A DNA stretch of 64,000 nucleotides from NCBI RefSeq assembly GCF_030252345.1, contig NZ_CP126980.1, positions 9,061,501 to 9,125,500 on the forward strand, written 5' to 3'. This document shows, in pieces, positions 33,324 to 42,062 of the stretch; positions within the stretch are counted from its first letter, which is position 1; each line of letters opens with the position of its first letter. The notes under the pieces are model-generated. The model did no database searches. It was not told where the DNA came from and saw only the letters and a program-made list of their open reading frames with translations. The stretch is from Actinoplanes oblitus. GTDB taxonomy: Bacteria > Actinomycetota > Actinomycetes > Mycobacteriales > Micromonosporaceae. The translations under genes and the position numbers were made by a program.

Positions 33324-36300
33324 GCCTCATGCTCCTTGCCAGCCTGCGAGGGCTGCTGCCCTCCCGGAGTCTCCTCCAGGTTGGTCGATTGTTCCTTGGT
33401 GCGACCGCGCTGCACACCCCGGTGGTACGCGGACAGCAGACCGCGCACCCCCTCAGGCGTACGGCGCTGGACGGAGTTACCGCCCCGGTCAACACCGCCG
33501 GGGACGAGTTGCGCCATCGGCGTGCGCTTGGGAAGGCCCGCCGTGGTGGTCGTGTCGATGGAGACTTCGGACGCCTTGCGAGCCGCTGACCAGCCCTCGT
33601 CAGCAGCGGTCTGCCACGGGCTGGAGGCCGGAGCCCCGCCGCCGCCGTAGGAACCGGCCGCCGCCGCGGAGGCACCGATCGTAGCCGTGTCGAGCTCCCG
33701 GGCCTCCGGGGAGGCCGCCTGCTGCGGGACACCGGCGGTCCGGGTGGGCTCGCCGGTCGGGATCCGCTGGGAGACCACCGCCTCCTCCCCGCTGCCGGAG
33801 ACGGAGGGCTTGCCGCCGGTCGCCTGGGTCGTGGTGAACCAGGCCGACTCGAGCTCCCGGAAGATCGGCAGCTCCATGGTCTCGTCGGCGAACGGCATCG
33901 CGCCCTCACGGGCCGGGGCCTGCGCCGCAGCGATCTGGGCCGCCGCGGCGGCCTGCGCGTCGGCTGCCGGAGCGCTCACCGGGGCGACCGCGTCGTAGGC
34001 CGGCGGGGCCGACGCCGGCAACGCCGCCATCGGCGGGTTGACCGGACGGGCCACCTCGGGCTGCGGCTCGGCGTTCTCCGGGCGGTACCGCGGGATCTCG
34101 GCGGTCATGTCGAGCGCCGCGGCGAGGTTCTCCGGCACGTGCGGGGTGGCACTCTCCCGGTCACCGGCGACCGGCGGCCAGGCCGGCGGCGCCGAGGCGA
34201 ACGGGTTCGCCGAGACCGGGTCGGCCGGGGCCGCGGAGACCGGCGGCGCGGACGGCACCGGCGGGGCCGAGGTCACCGGCGGGGCCGAGGAGACCGGCGG
34301 GGCGGACGGCACCGGCGGCGCGGACACCGGCGGCATGAACGGGGTCCGGCTCTGGCTCTCCGGGTTCGCCGGGAGCTGGCGCGGGATGGTCGCGCCGAAG
34401 CCGTTCAGGTCCCCGTCGGGGCGCTGGTAATCGTTGCCGTTGCGGCGCTGGGCCAGCTCGTCCAGCCCGGCGAAGCCCTGCGGGCCGGTGCTGAGCGGGC
34501 CGGACGGGAGCGGCGGCATCGGCTCGTTGCTGCGCGGGCCGAAGCCGTTGGCGGAGCCGTTGCCGTTGACGCCGCCGCCGAAGCCGTTGGCCGAGCCGTT
34601 GGCGCCGCCGCCGAAGCCGTTGGCCGAACCGTTGAACCCGTTCATCCCGCTGCCGCCGAAGCCGTTGGACGGCGCGGCGCCGGTCAGGTCGGACCAGGCC
34701 GGTACGCCACCGTTGGTGCCGTTCACCGCCGGGTCGTACGGCCGGTTGCCGGGGAAGCCACCGCGGCCGCTCTCCAGGGCCAGCGGCTCGCCGAACGACG
34801 GCATCGCGGCCGGCGGCGGCGCGTCGTAACCACCCGGCACCCGGGCGGATCCGCCGGCGGCCAGGACGGTGACGGGCAGGCCCACCTCGGCGACGGTGCC
34901 GCGCTCGCGGTCGGCCGGGCGGAGCTCGACCCGGACCGTGTGCCGGTTCGCCAGCCGGGCGACCACGACCAGGCCCATCATCCGGGAGACGGCGACGTCG
35001 ACGGTCGGCGGGTTGGCCAGCCGCTCGTTCAGGTCACGCAGCTGCTCGCGGCTGATGCCGATGCCGTGGTCCTCCACGGTGAGCACCGCGTTGTCGCCGA
35101 CCCGGCGGGCCTCGACCAGCACGTTCGAGTTCGGCGGGGAGAAGGCCGTCGCGTTGTCGAAGAGCTCGGCGACCAGGTGGACCATGTCGTTGACGGCGTG
35201 CGCCGCCACCTCGATCTCCCGGTCGATGACGCCGAACTCGATCCGGGTGTAGTGCTCGACCTCGGACTGCGCGGCGCGCAGCACGTCGATCAGGGCGGCC
35301 GGCTCGCGCTGCACACGGGTGGAGTCGGCGCCGGCGAGAACCAGGAGGTTCTCGTCGTTGCGCCGCATCCGGGTGGCCAGGTGGTCGAGCTGGAAGAGCT
35401 CGGCCAGCCGGTCCGGGTCCTCCTCGCCGCGCTCCAGCCGGTCCAGGTGACCGATGAGCCGGTCGACCAGGATCTGCGAACGGCGGGCGAGGTTGACGAA
35501 CATGGTCGCGACCGAGGCCCGCAGGGCGGCCTGCTCGGCCGCGGTCCGGACGGCCTCCAGGTGGACCGCGTTGAACGCCTCGGTCACCTGCCCGAACTCG
35601 TCCCGGCTGCGCACCGGGAGGGGCTCGGCGATCTGGTCGGCGACCTGGGCCGGGGTGAGCGACGCGGAGAGCGACGGGTCACGCAGCCGGGACACCGCGT
35701 GCGGCAGGCCGAACTGGGCCACCGCGAGCGCGCCCTGGCGCAGCTCGCGCAGCGAGCGGGCCATCGACCGGGCGACCAGCCAGGCGAACAGGATGGCCAG
35801 CAGCAGCATGCCGAGCAGGATGCTGGTCTCGACGAACACCCGGCGGTTCGTGGTGTTCCGCAGGTCGGTGGCCTGGGCGACGATGTCCTTGTCGAGTTTC
35901 GACTCGACCTGGCGGAACGTGTCGTTGTACCCGTTCATCGCCTTTTCGTACTTGTCCGTGGTGTACACGGACTTGTCGATGGTGGTGCCGCCGTTGCCGA
36001 GCAGCGGGCCGGTGAGGTCGGTCGCCGCACGCTGCTGCGCGTTGAAGTCGGTGGTGTTCTTGAAGTACTCGAACTCACCCTGGGTGGAGACCGACTCCAG
36101 CGTGCTGCGAGCCAGGTCGAAGCCGGTGTCGGCGGTCAGGAACGCCTGCCGCAGGGTTGGCGAGAACGAGCCCTCGGCGATCACCTGGTGACCGAGGTAG
36201 CGCTCGACCGAGATGTACTCCTTGGCGCGGGCCACCTCGGCGACCGCGCGGAGCCGGTCGCTCAGGGCGGTCTCGCTGGCCTGCTGCGCCGCGACGTCGC

Positions 36301-36877
36301 GGACCGCGAGCAGGTCGGCGATCAGCTTGGTGTACGTCTCGTTGACGCTCGTCGTGGTCTTTTCCTTGTTGCCGACCCCGCTGCGGAACGCCGGCAGGTC
36401 GGCCAGGTTGTGGTCGAGCCGGGTGAGCAGGATGTCGACCCGGGACGGGACGTCCTCCAGCGCGGCACGCTGCTGCGCGTACGGCTGGATGGCCGCGTCG
36501 ACCTTGACGTGCTCGGCGCTGTACTTGTCGCTGCCGTACTTGAGGAGAGTCGCGTTCGTCTTGCCGCCGTTGACCCGCTTGTTGAGGTCCTGGTCGGTCG
36601 AGACCGCGATCATCATCGCGTACGCCCGCTCGGATTGAAGCTGGTCGACCAGCCCGCCGGCGGCCTCGGACAGCGCAGCCAGCGTCCGGGCGTTCTCGGC
36701 GTTGTCGGCCTCGTCGATGTGGTCGACCAGGCCGTTGACGCCGACGATGATCGTCGCCACGGTCGGGACCAGCATGATGAGGCCCAGCTTGGACCAGATG
36801 GGAAGGTCTCGCAGTCGACCCGTGGGTCGCCGCAGACGCGACATGACGCCGTCCGCCTCACTTGGGCGCTTGCTCAC
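33320..36877 (-). CDS. Conservon sensor histidine kinase with nitrate/nitrite-sensing domain (CvnA-like)
   Basis: A 1185-residue membrane kinase. TM1 is near residues 27-47 ([20 protein letters not shown]), an extracellular NIT-type helical domain fills about 55-340, and TM2 is near 349-368. HAMP and a dimerisation region with [20 protein letters not shown] follow, then an HATPase domain (about 545-690: [24 protein letters not shown]). The last 480 residues are low-complexity: Asn/Gly repeats, then Pro-Pro-Val repeats, ending in a conserved tail (1003-1159: [28 protein letters not shown]). The GTG at 36877 has GGAGG eight bases upstream. The same tail recurs in the protein at 28.4 kb. First gene of the conservon operon. 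Confidence 0.93.
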   Translation of the reverse strand: MSKRPSEADGVMSRLRRPTGRLRDLPIWSKLGLIMLVPTVATIIVGVNGLVDHIDEADNAENARTLAALSEAAGGLVDQLQSERAYAMMIAVSTDQDLNKRVNGGKTNATLLKYGSDKYSAEHVKVDAAIQPYAQQRAALEDVPSRVDILLTRLDHNLADLPAFRSGVGNKEKTTTSVNETYTKLIADLLAVRDVAAQQASETALSDRLRAVAEVARAKEYISVERYLGHQVIAEGSFSPTLRQAFLTADTGFDLARSTLESVSTQGEFEYFKNTTDFNAQQRAATDLTGPLLGNGGTTIDKSVYTTDKYEKAMNGYNDTFRQVESKLDKDIVAQATDLRNTTNRRVFVETSILLGMLLLAILFAWLVARSMARSLRELRQGALAVAQFGLPHAVSRLRDPSLSASLTPAQVADQIAEPLPVRSRDEFGQVTEAFNAVHLEAVRTAAEQAALRASVATMFVNLARRSQILVDRLIGHLDRLERGEEDPDRLAELFQLDHLATRMRRNDENLLVLAGADSTRVQREPAALIDVLRAAQSEVEHYTRIEFGVIDREIEVAAHAVNDMVHLVAELFDNATAFSPPNSNVLVEARRVGDNAVLTVEDHGIGISREQLRDLNERLANPPTVDVAVSRMMGLVVVARLANRHTVRVELRPADRERGTVAEVGLPVTVLAAGGSARVPGGYDAPPPAAMPSFGEPLALESGRGGFPGNRPYDPAVNGTNGGVPAWSDLTGAAPSNGFGGSGMNGFNGSANGFGGGANGSANGFGGGVNGNGSANGFGPRSNEPMPPLPSGPLSTGPQGFAGLDELAQRRNGNDYQRPDGDLNGFGATIPRQLPANPESQSRTPFMPPVSAPPVPSAPPVSSAPPVTSAPPVPSAPPVSAAPADPVSANPFASAPPAWPPVAGDRESATPHVPENLAAALDMTAEIPRYRPENAEPQPEVARPVNPPMAALPASAPPAYDAVAPVSAPAADAQAAAAAQIAAAQAPAREGAMPFADETMELPIFRELESAWFTTTQATGGKPSVSGSGEEAVVSQRIPTGEPTRTAGVPQQAASPEARELDTATIGASAAAAGSYGGGGAPASSPWQTAADEGWSAARKASEVSIDTTTTAGLPKRTPMAQLVPGGVDRGGNSVQRRTPEGVRGLLSAYHRGVQRGRTKEQSTNLEETPGGQQPSQAGKEHEA
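34539..34669. repeat. Repeat encoding Asn/Gly-rich peptide in the conservon kinase
   Basis: CCGAAGCCGTTGG recurs at 34539, 34579, 34612 and 34656, two copies being exactly 33 bases apart. It encodes [14 protein letters not shown] units in the kinase linker. A likely length-variable site through slipped pairing. Confidence 0.7.
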
Positions 36878-37335
36878 GTCACCGTCCTCCTGATTCGGGC
36901 CCGGCATTCGGCTCGCCGGGCTCCGCGCACAACCGACTCGCCGGGTCGGGCCCCCGAGATTCCATCACGACGAGTGTCAAAGAGAAAGACCAGGCGGACA
37001 CGGACCGGTTGTGTGACGCGATGTTGCAACGTCGTAGTTGGACATCGCCGGTCTGAAATCACTACCTGTAGAGGTGCAGGTCTCTCAAGGTCACTCGAGG
37101 ATGTCGGCGCGGCGTTGGGGGGTGGGCGCAGGCCGACGGTCAGATCGTAGTCGATCGCGACAGGAACGACGATGGCTCGGTCCACCGCGATCGGCAAGGC
37201 GAGATGCCGGATTATGCCGAGTTTGTAGGCGGCAGTGTAGCCGAACGGTGGACCCTCGGAACCGGACAGGTAATTTCGACCGACGTACGTTCGCCCGTTT
37301 CCCAGAAAAGCGGAATGTCGGGAAAAGGGCCGATT
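36878..37335. other. Intergenic stretch, 458 bases
   Basis: It separates the conservon kinase start from the end of the adenosine deaminase gene; both are on the minus strand. It holds the kinase ribosome site at 36886-36890 and must hold the conservon promoter. The base composition is less GC-rich than the genes around it. No gene, repeat or clear terminator for add was found. Confidence 0.6.
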
Positions 37336-38457
37336 TCAGCCGAGCAGTTTGGCGTACGCCGGCTTGATCACCTCGTTGATGAACACCAGTCGCTCGTCGT
37401 ACGGGATGAACGCCGACTTCATCGCGTTGATGGTCAGCCACTGCATCTCCGCCCAGCCCCACCCGAACGACTCGGCGAGCAGGCTCATCTCCCGGCTCAT
37501 CGAGGTACCGCTCATCAGCCGGTTGTCGGTGTTGACGGTGACCCGGAAGCGCAGGTCGCGCAGCAGCTTGATGGGGTGCTCGGCGATCGAGGCGGCGGCA
37601 CCGGTCTGCACGTTCGACGACGGGCACAGCTCCAGCGGGATCCGCTTGTCCCGCACGTACGACGCGAGCCGCCCGAGCACCGGCGGCGCCGCCTGGGTTC
37701 CCCCGGTCGGGGTCACCTCGCTCGGCCCGGAGGCACCCAGCGCGATGTCGTCGACCAGCCGTACGCCGTGCCCCAGCCGGTCGGCGCCGCACCACTGGAT
37801 GGCCTCCCAGATCGACGGCAGCCCGAACGCCTCACCCGCGTGGATGGTGAAGTGGAAGTTCTCCCGCTGCAGGTACTCGAACGCGTCCAGGTGCCGGGTG
37901 GGCGGGAAGCCGGCCTCGGCGCCGGCGATGTCGAACCCGACCACGCCGGCGTCCCGGAACCGGACCGCCAGCTCGGCGATCTCCTGGGACCGGGCGGCGT
38001 GGCGCATCGCCGTCAACAGGGTGCCGATCCGGATCGGGGTGCCCTGCGCGGCCGCTTCGGCACAACCCGCACGGAACCCGGCGTGCACCGCCTCGACCAC
38101 CTGATCCAGCGTGAGACCGCGCTCCAGGTGCTGCTCCGGGGCGTACCGGATCTCGGCGTACACCACGCCGTCGGCGGCCAGGTCGAGCGCGCACTCCTTG
38201 GCCACCCGGTGCAGGCCCTCCTCGGTCTGCATCACCGCGACAGTGTGCGCGAAGGTCTCCAGGTACCGTTCCAGCGAGCCGGAGTCGGCGGCCGCGACGA
38301 ACCAGTCGCCCAGCCGGGCCGGATCGGTGTCCGGTAGCTCGTGCCCCACGGCCGCGGCCAGTTCGACGATCGTGGCCGGGCGCAGACCGCCGTCCAGGTG
38401 ATCGTGGAGCAGAACCTTGGGAGCCTTGACGATGTCCGAGTGTGCGATACCTGCCAT
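37336..38457 (-). CDS. add: Adenosine deaminase
   Basis: A 373-residue zinc enzyme converting (deoxy)adenosine to (deoxy)inosine. Zinc ligands are in [12 protein letters not shown] (HxH) and HAGEAFG; further blocks are [21 protein letters not shown] and [10 protein letters not shown], with the catalytic Asp pair region intact. Length is typical. The ATG at 38457 has no Shine-Dalgarno; TACGCT lies six bases upstream, predicting a leaderless mRNA. Only 26 bases separate this start from the divergent methyltransferase start. It belongs with deoA, cdd, deoC and upp to nucleoside salvage. Confidence 0.96.
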   Translation of the reverse strand: MAGIAHSDIVKAPKVLLHDHLDGGLRPATIVELAAAVGHELPDTDPARLGDWFVAAADSGSLERYLETFAHTVAVMQTEEGLHRVAKECALDLAADGVVYAEIRYAPEQHLERGLTLDQVVEAVHAGFRAGCAEAAAQGTPIRIGTLLTAMRHAARSQEIAELAVRFRDAGVVGFDIAGAEAGFPPTRHLDAFEYLQRENFHFTIHAGEAFGLPSIWEAIQWCGADRLGHGVRLVDDIALGASGPSEVTPTGGTQAAPPVLGRLASYVRDKRIPLELCPSSNVQTGAAASIAEHPIKLLRDLRFRVTVNTDNRLMSGTSMSREMSLLAESFGWGWAEMQWLTINAMKSAFIPYDERLVFINEVIKPAYAKLLG

Positions 38458-38463
38458 CAGCGA

Positions 38464-38469
38464 AGCGTA
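38464..38469 (-). promoter_or_regulatory. Candidate -10 of a leaderless add promoter
   Basis: TACGCT on the minus strand, six bases before the ATG at 38457, fitting the TAnnnT-N6/7-ATG pattern. No ribosome site precedes the ATG. Any -35 would fall at the start of the divergent gene. Confidence 0.45.
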
Positions 38470-38483
38470 GAGGGAATCCCCTG

Positions 38484-39308
38484 ATGATCGATGGCGCATT
38501 GCCGTTCCTGAGGTGCCCAGTGTGTCGACTGCCACTGGATCGGCTCGACCGGACGCTCCGCTGCCCCGCCGGGCACAGCTTCGACATGGCCCGGCAGGGT
38601 TATGCCGACCTGAGCGCCGGCCGCCTCCCGCACACCGGCGACAGCGCCGAGATGATCGCCGACCGCGCCGGCTTCCTCGCCGCCGGTCACTACCGGTTCA
38701 TCGCCGAGGCGCTCGCCAAAGAGGCGGACCCGCTTACGGTACGCCCGGAGCCGTCCCTGATCGTGGACGCCGGCACCGGCACCGGGGACTACCTCGCCCA
38801 CGTGCTCGACGCCTGCCCGGCCGCCGTCGGCCTGGGTCTGGACGTGTCGAAACCGGCGCTGCGCCGGGCCGCCCGGGCGCACCCGCGCGCCGCCGCGGTA
38901 CTGGCCGACCTGTGGCGCCCGCTCCCGATCGCCGACGACGCCGCGACGGTGATCCTCAACGTCTTCGCCCCGCGCAACGGCGCCGAGTACCACCGGGTGC
39001 TGCGCGCGGACGGCCGCCTGCTGGTCGTCACCCCGGCCGCCGACCACCTGGCCGAGCTGGTCGCGGCACACGGCCTGATCCGGGTCGACCCGGACAAGGC
39101 GGCCCGGGTGAGCGGCGCGCTGGAGGAGCACTTCGAGCCGGTGGCGAGCGCCACCCACCGGCAGGTGATGCGGCTGACCGCCGCCGAGGTGCGGACCCTG
39201 GTCGGGATGACGCCGAGCGCCCGGCACGTTCCGGTGGCCGAGCTGCCCACGCGCGAGCTGGCGGTCACCGCCGTCGTGGAGCTCACCGCGTACCGGAAGA
39301 GGCTCTGA
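38484..39308 (+). CDS. RlmA-like RNA methyltransferase
   Basis: A 274-residue SAM-dependent methyltransferase. An N-terminal zinc-ribbon ([10 protein letters not shown] through [19 protein letters not shown]) and a Rossmann domain with [17 protein letters not shown] match the RlmA family, which methylates G745 or G748 of 23S rRNA. The site here (and any link to macrolide-type resistance) cannot be read from sequence. The ATG at 38484 has AGGGA eight bases upstream. Its promoter must lie within the start of add because only 26 bases separate the two. It ends one base before the convergent DUF4272 gene. Confidence 0.87.
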   Translation: MIDGALPFLRCPVCRLPLDRLDRTLRCPAGHSFDMARQGYADLSAGRLPHTGDSAEMIADRAGFLAAGHYRFIAEALAKEADPLTVRPEPSLIVDAGTGTGDYLAHVLDACPAAVGLGLDVSKPALRRAARAHPRAAAVLADLWRPLPIADDAATVILNVFAPRNGAEYHRVLRADGRLLVVTPAADHLAELVAAHGLIRVDPDKAARVSGALEEHFEPVASATHRQVMRLTAAEVRTLVGMTPSARHVPVAELPTRELAVTAVVELTAYRKRL

Positions 39309-39309
39309 C

Positions 39310-39990
39310 CTAGACCGACAGGTCCACCTCTTCCCATTCGGGTGGTTTGTCGTGGTAGGGACCGTGGAAGATGACCGCCCACTCGAGCGCCCACCGCCGC
39401 TGCCCGATCGCGTTGCTGTCCACCTCGCCGGGCAGCGGCAGCCCGGCCTGCTCCGCCTCCTGGTAGGCCCAGTCGAGGCAGTAGTACAGATCGAGCAGCA
39501 CCGCCGCCTCGGCCGCGTCCCGGACCGCGACCAGCGACCGGGACCGCCACCGGCCGAAGGTCTCGCCGGCCGGCAGGTCCGGCATCTGGGCCATCAGGTG
39601 GTCGTCCGGCGGCACCGTCGGGTCCAGGTGCCGGCCCAGGCCGAGCAGCCAGGCCAGCGCGAACACCGCGTCGTGGTGCAGCACGAACGAGCGGTGATCG
39701 CCCTTGGCCCCGATCACGAACTGCCACTCCGGCGGGGTCACCAGCTCCACCAGGTGCGAGGCGAGCAGCCAGCTCATCGCCGCCTCGGTGGGCATCCCGA
39801 AACAGCGGGCGACCACCACGTGCAGCACCGCGGCGCGCGCCTCCAGCTCGGCGACCGGCCGTAGTTCGACAGTGTCGCCGAGCTCCCAGACCAGCGGAAA
39901 GCTGGGCGGCGGCAGCGGGAGCCCGAGCCGGGACAACTCGTCCAGGCTGGCCTCGCGAACCGCGCGTGGGTCGGGGGCGGCCTTCGTCAT
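39310..39990 (-). CDS. DUF4272 domain protein
   Basis: A 226-residue protein of the DUF4272 family: ARAAVLHVVVARCFG, LTPPEWQFVIGAKGDHR-like region, HHDAVFALAWLLGLGRHLDP, LDLYYCLDWAYQEAEQAG and QRRWALEWAVIFHG. The function of the family is unknown. Cytosolic; no signal peptide. The stop TAG is one base from the stop of the convergent methyltransferase. On its 5' side it follows the thymidine phosphorylase gene by six bases on the same strand, so it may be the last gene of the cdd-deoA operon. Confidence 0.88.
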   Translation of the reverse strand: MTKAAPDPRAVREASLDELSRLGLPLPPPSFPLVWELGDTVELRPVAELEARAAVLHVVVARCFGMPTEAAMSWLLASHLVELVTPPEWQFVIGAKGDHRSFVLHHDAVFALAWLLGLGRHLDPTVPPDDHLMAQMPDLPAGETFGRWRSRSLVAVRDAAEAAVLLDLYYCLDWAYQEAEQAGLPLPGEVDSNAIGQRRWALEWAVIFHGPYHDKPPEWEEVDLSV

Positions 39991-39996
39991 GGTGCG

Positions 39997-41274
39997 TCAG
40001 GCTATGCGGTCCAGCAGCAGACCGGCAGAGGCGGGGGCGGCCGAACCGATCTTGATGGCGGCGACCGCGTCGGCCCGGGCCGCCTCGATCCGCGACGCGT
40101 CGTCGGTACGCAGCTCGAGCAGCACGTCGCCGGCCGTCACCCGGTCCCCCGGCTTGACCTTGAGCTGCACGCCGGCGCCGAAGCTGACCGGGTCCTCCTT
40201 GCGGGCCCGGCCGGCGCCGAGCCGCCAGGCGGCGATGCCGATCCCGTACGCGTCCATCGTGGTGACGACACCGTCGGTCTCGGCGCGCAGCACCTCGGTG
40301 TGCGCCGCCGTCGGCAGCGCCGCGTCCGGGTCGCCGCCCTGCGCCCGGATCATCGCCTTCCAGCTGTCCATCGCCGCGCCCGAGGCGAGCACCTTCTCCG
40401 GGTCGGCGTCCACGCCGGCCGCGGCCAGCATCTCACGGGCCAGCGCGAGAGTGAGTTCCACCACATCGGACGGTCCACCGCCGGCCAGCACCTCGACCGA
40501 CTCGGCCACCTCGTTGGCGTTGCCGACGGCCAGGCCGAGCGGGGTGCTCATGTCGGTGAGCAGCGCGACCGTGTTGACCCCGCTGTCCTTGCCCAGCCGC
40601 ACCATGGTCCGGGCCAGCTCCCGAGCCTGGTCCAGGTCCTTCATGAACGCGCCGGACCCGACCTTGACGTCCAGCACCAGCGCGCCGGTACCCTCGGCGA
40701 TCTTCTTGCTCATGATCGAGCTGGCGATCAGCGGGATGGCCTCGACGGTGCCGGTGACGTCGCGCAGGGCGTACAGCTTGCGGTCGGCCGGGGCCAGCCC
40801 CTCGCCGGCCGCGCAGATCACCCCGCCGACGTCCCGCAGCTGCGCGATGAACTCCTCGTTGCTCAGCCGGGCCCGCCAGCCGGGAATCGACTCCAGCTTG
40901 TCCAGCGTGCCGCCGGTGTGGCCGAGACCGCGGCCGGACAGCTGCGGGACGGCCACCCCGCACGCCGCGACCAGCGGGGTCAGCGGCAGCGTGATCTTGT
41001 CACCGACGCCGCCGGTGGAGTGCTTGTCGGCGGTCGGCCGGGACACCGCGGACAGGTCCAGCCGCTCGCCGCTGGCGATCATCGCGGCCGTCCACCGGGC
41101 GATCTCCGCGGCGCTCATGCCGCGCAGCAGGATCGCCATGGCCAGCGCGGACATCTGCTCGTCGGCGACGACACCCCTGGTGTACGCGTCGACCACCCAG
41201 TCGATCTGCGCGTCGGACAGCGCGTGCCCGTCCCGCTTGGCCCGGATGACGTCGATAGCGGTGATCCCGCTCAT
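39997..41274 (-). CDS. deoA: Thymidine phosphorylase
   Basis: A 425-residue pyrimidine-nucleoside phosphorylase releasing thymine and deoxyribose-1-phosphate. KHSTGGVGDKITLPLTPLVA, the signature SGRGLGHTGGTLDKLESIPG and DVKVGSGAFMK are all intact. Product deoxyribose-1-phosphate, after isomerisation, feeds DeoC. The ATG at 41274 overlaps the cdd stop (ATGA) and has AGAGG just upstream. Confidence 0.96.
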   Translation of the reverse strand: MSGITAIDVIRAKRDGHALSDAQIDWVVDAYTRGVVADEQMSALAMAILLRGMSAAEIARWTAAMIASGERLDLSAVSRPTADKHSTGGVGDKITLPLTPLVAACGVAVPQLSGRGLGHTGGTLDKLESIPGWRARLSNEEFIAQLRDVGGVICAAGEGLAPADRKLYALRDVTGTVEAIPLIASSIMSKKIAEGTGALVLDVKVGSGAFMKDLDQARELARTMVRLGKDSGVNTVALLTDMSTPLGLAVGNANEVAESVEVLAGGGPSDVVELTLALAREMLAAAGVDADPEKVLASGAAMDSWKAMIRAQGGDPDAALPTAAHTEVLRAETDGVVTTMDAYGIGIAAWRLGAGRARKEDPVSFGAGVQLKVKPGDRVTAGDVLLELRTDDASRIEAARADAVAAIKIGSAAPASAGLLLDRIA

Positions 41275-41984
41275 GATTCCTCTTTCCACCGCTGCGGGAT
41301 ACCCTCCGGCAGCTCACCCTCGCCCGCCCAGGACAGTCCGCCCTCGGCGTCCACCACCACGATCCGTGGGGTGCGTACCAGGCCCCAGGCCACCGCGGCG
41401 GAGGCGGTCGGGAAGTTCGGCCCCTCCTCCAGGATGCCCTTGTCCTCACCGGCGTCCGGGGCGCCGGACGAGCGCTCCCAGTACCCGGTCCAGATCGTCG
41501 CGCCGCCGGACAGGTCCGGATGCACGAAGACGGTGCCGCGGCCGCGCCACTTGGCCAGCTCGGCCGGGACCTCCGGGCCGCCGGCCGGGCCGGTGACCTT
41601 CTCCATGTCCACCCAGCCGAACGCGTGCGGCAGCAACTCGTCCATCCGCAGCGGCCGGGGCAGCGCCTCGACCAGCATGTCCGGGCCGCCGTGCTCCCAG
41701 AGCAGCTGGCGGCAGCGCCCGCACGGCATCAGCGGCGCCCCGGTGGCATCCACGCAGGACATCGCCACCAGCTTGCCGCCACCGCTCGCGTGCAGCGCGC
41801 TGACCAGCCCGCACTCGGCGCACAGGGTCATACCCAGGGAGGCGTTCTCGACGTTGCAGCCGACGATGACCCGGCCGTCGTCGACCAGGCCGGCCACGCC
41901 GACCGGGAAGTCGGATGCGGGCACGTAGGCACGGCGCATCACCTCGATGGCGGCCGCTCGTAGCGCCGCCCAGTCGATCTCCAT
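41271..41984 (-). CDS. cdd: Cytidine deaminase with an extra C-terminal domain
   Basis: A 237-residue protein; normal tetrameric Cdd is about 130. Residues 1-125 are a complete deaminase: CNVENASLGMTLCAECG (catalytic Glu and first zinc Cys) and MPCGRCRQLLWEHG. The remaining about 110 residues (KWRGRGTVFVHPDLSGG, TIWTGYWERSSGAP, LEEGPNFPTASAAVAWG, RTPRIVVVDAEGG) are a separate domain I do not recognise. It converts (deoxy)cytidine to (deoxy)uridine in the cytosol. No Shine-Dalgarno; CAGAAT seven bases before the ATG suggests a leaderless mRNA. First gene of cdd-deoA. Confidence 0.93.
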   Translation of the reverse strand: MEIDWAALRAAAIEVMRRAYVPASDFPVGVAGLVDDGRVIVGCNVENASLGMTLCAECGLVSALHASGGGKLVAMSCVDATGAPLMPCGRCRQLLWEHGGPDMLVEALPRPLRMDELLPHAFGWVDMEKVTGPAGGPEVPAELAKWRGRGTVFVHPDLSGGATIWTGYWERSSGAPDAGEDKGILEEGPNFPTASAAVAWGLVRTPRIVVVDAEGGLSWAGEGELPEGIPQRWKEES

Positions 41985-41991
41985 GATCTCG

Positions 41992-42018
41992 ATTCTGCCC
42001 CACTGTCAGGTCCGTCAA
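41992..42018 (-). promoter_or_regulatory. Candidate cdd-deoA promoter (leaderless)
   Basis: On the minus strand TTGACG (42013-42018), a 15-base spacer and CAGAAT (41992-41997) are followed by seven bases and the ATG at 41984. The spacer is short, but both boxes fit consensus and it lies directly after a terminator. Confidence 0.5.
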
Positions 42019-42020
42019 AG

Positions 42021-42051
42021 ACGGATGCCCGGGCCAGGCCCGGGCATCCGT
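42021..42051 (-). terminator. Terminator of the nucleoside ABC transporter operon
   Basis: A perfect 13-base stem (42021-42033 with 42039-42051) with loop CCAGG, 12 bases after the last permease stop and just before the cdd promoter. It separates transporter and enzyme transcripts. Confidence 0.85.
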
Positions 42052-42062
42052 GTGGAATGAAC

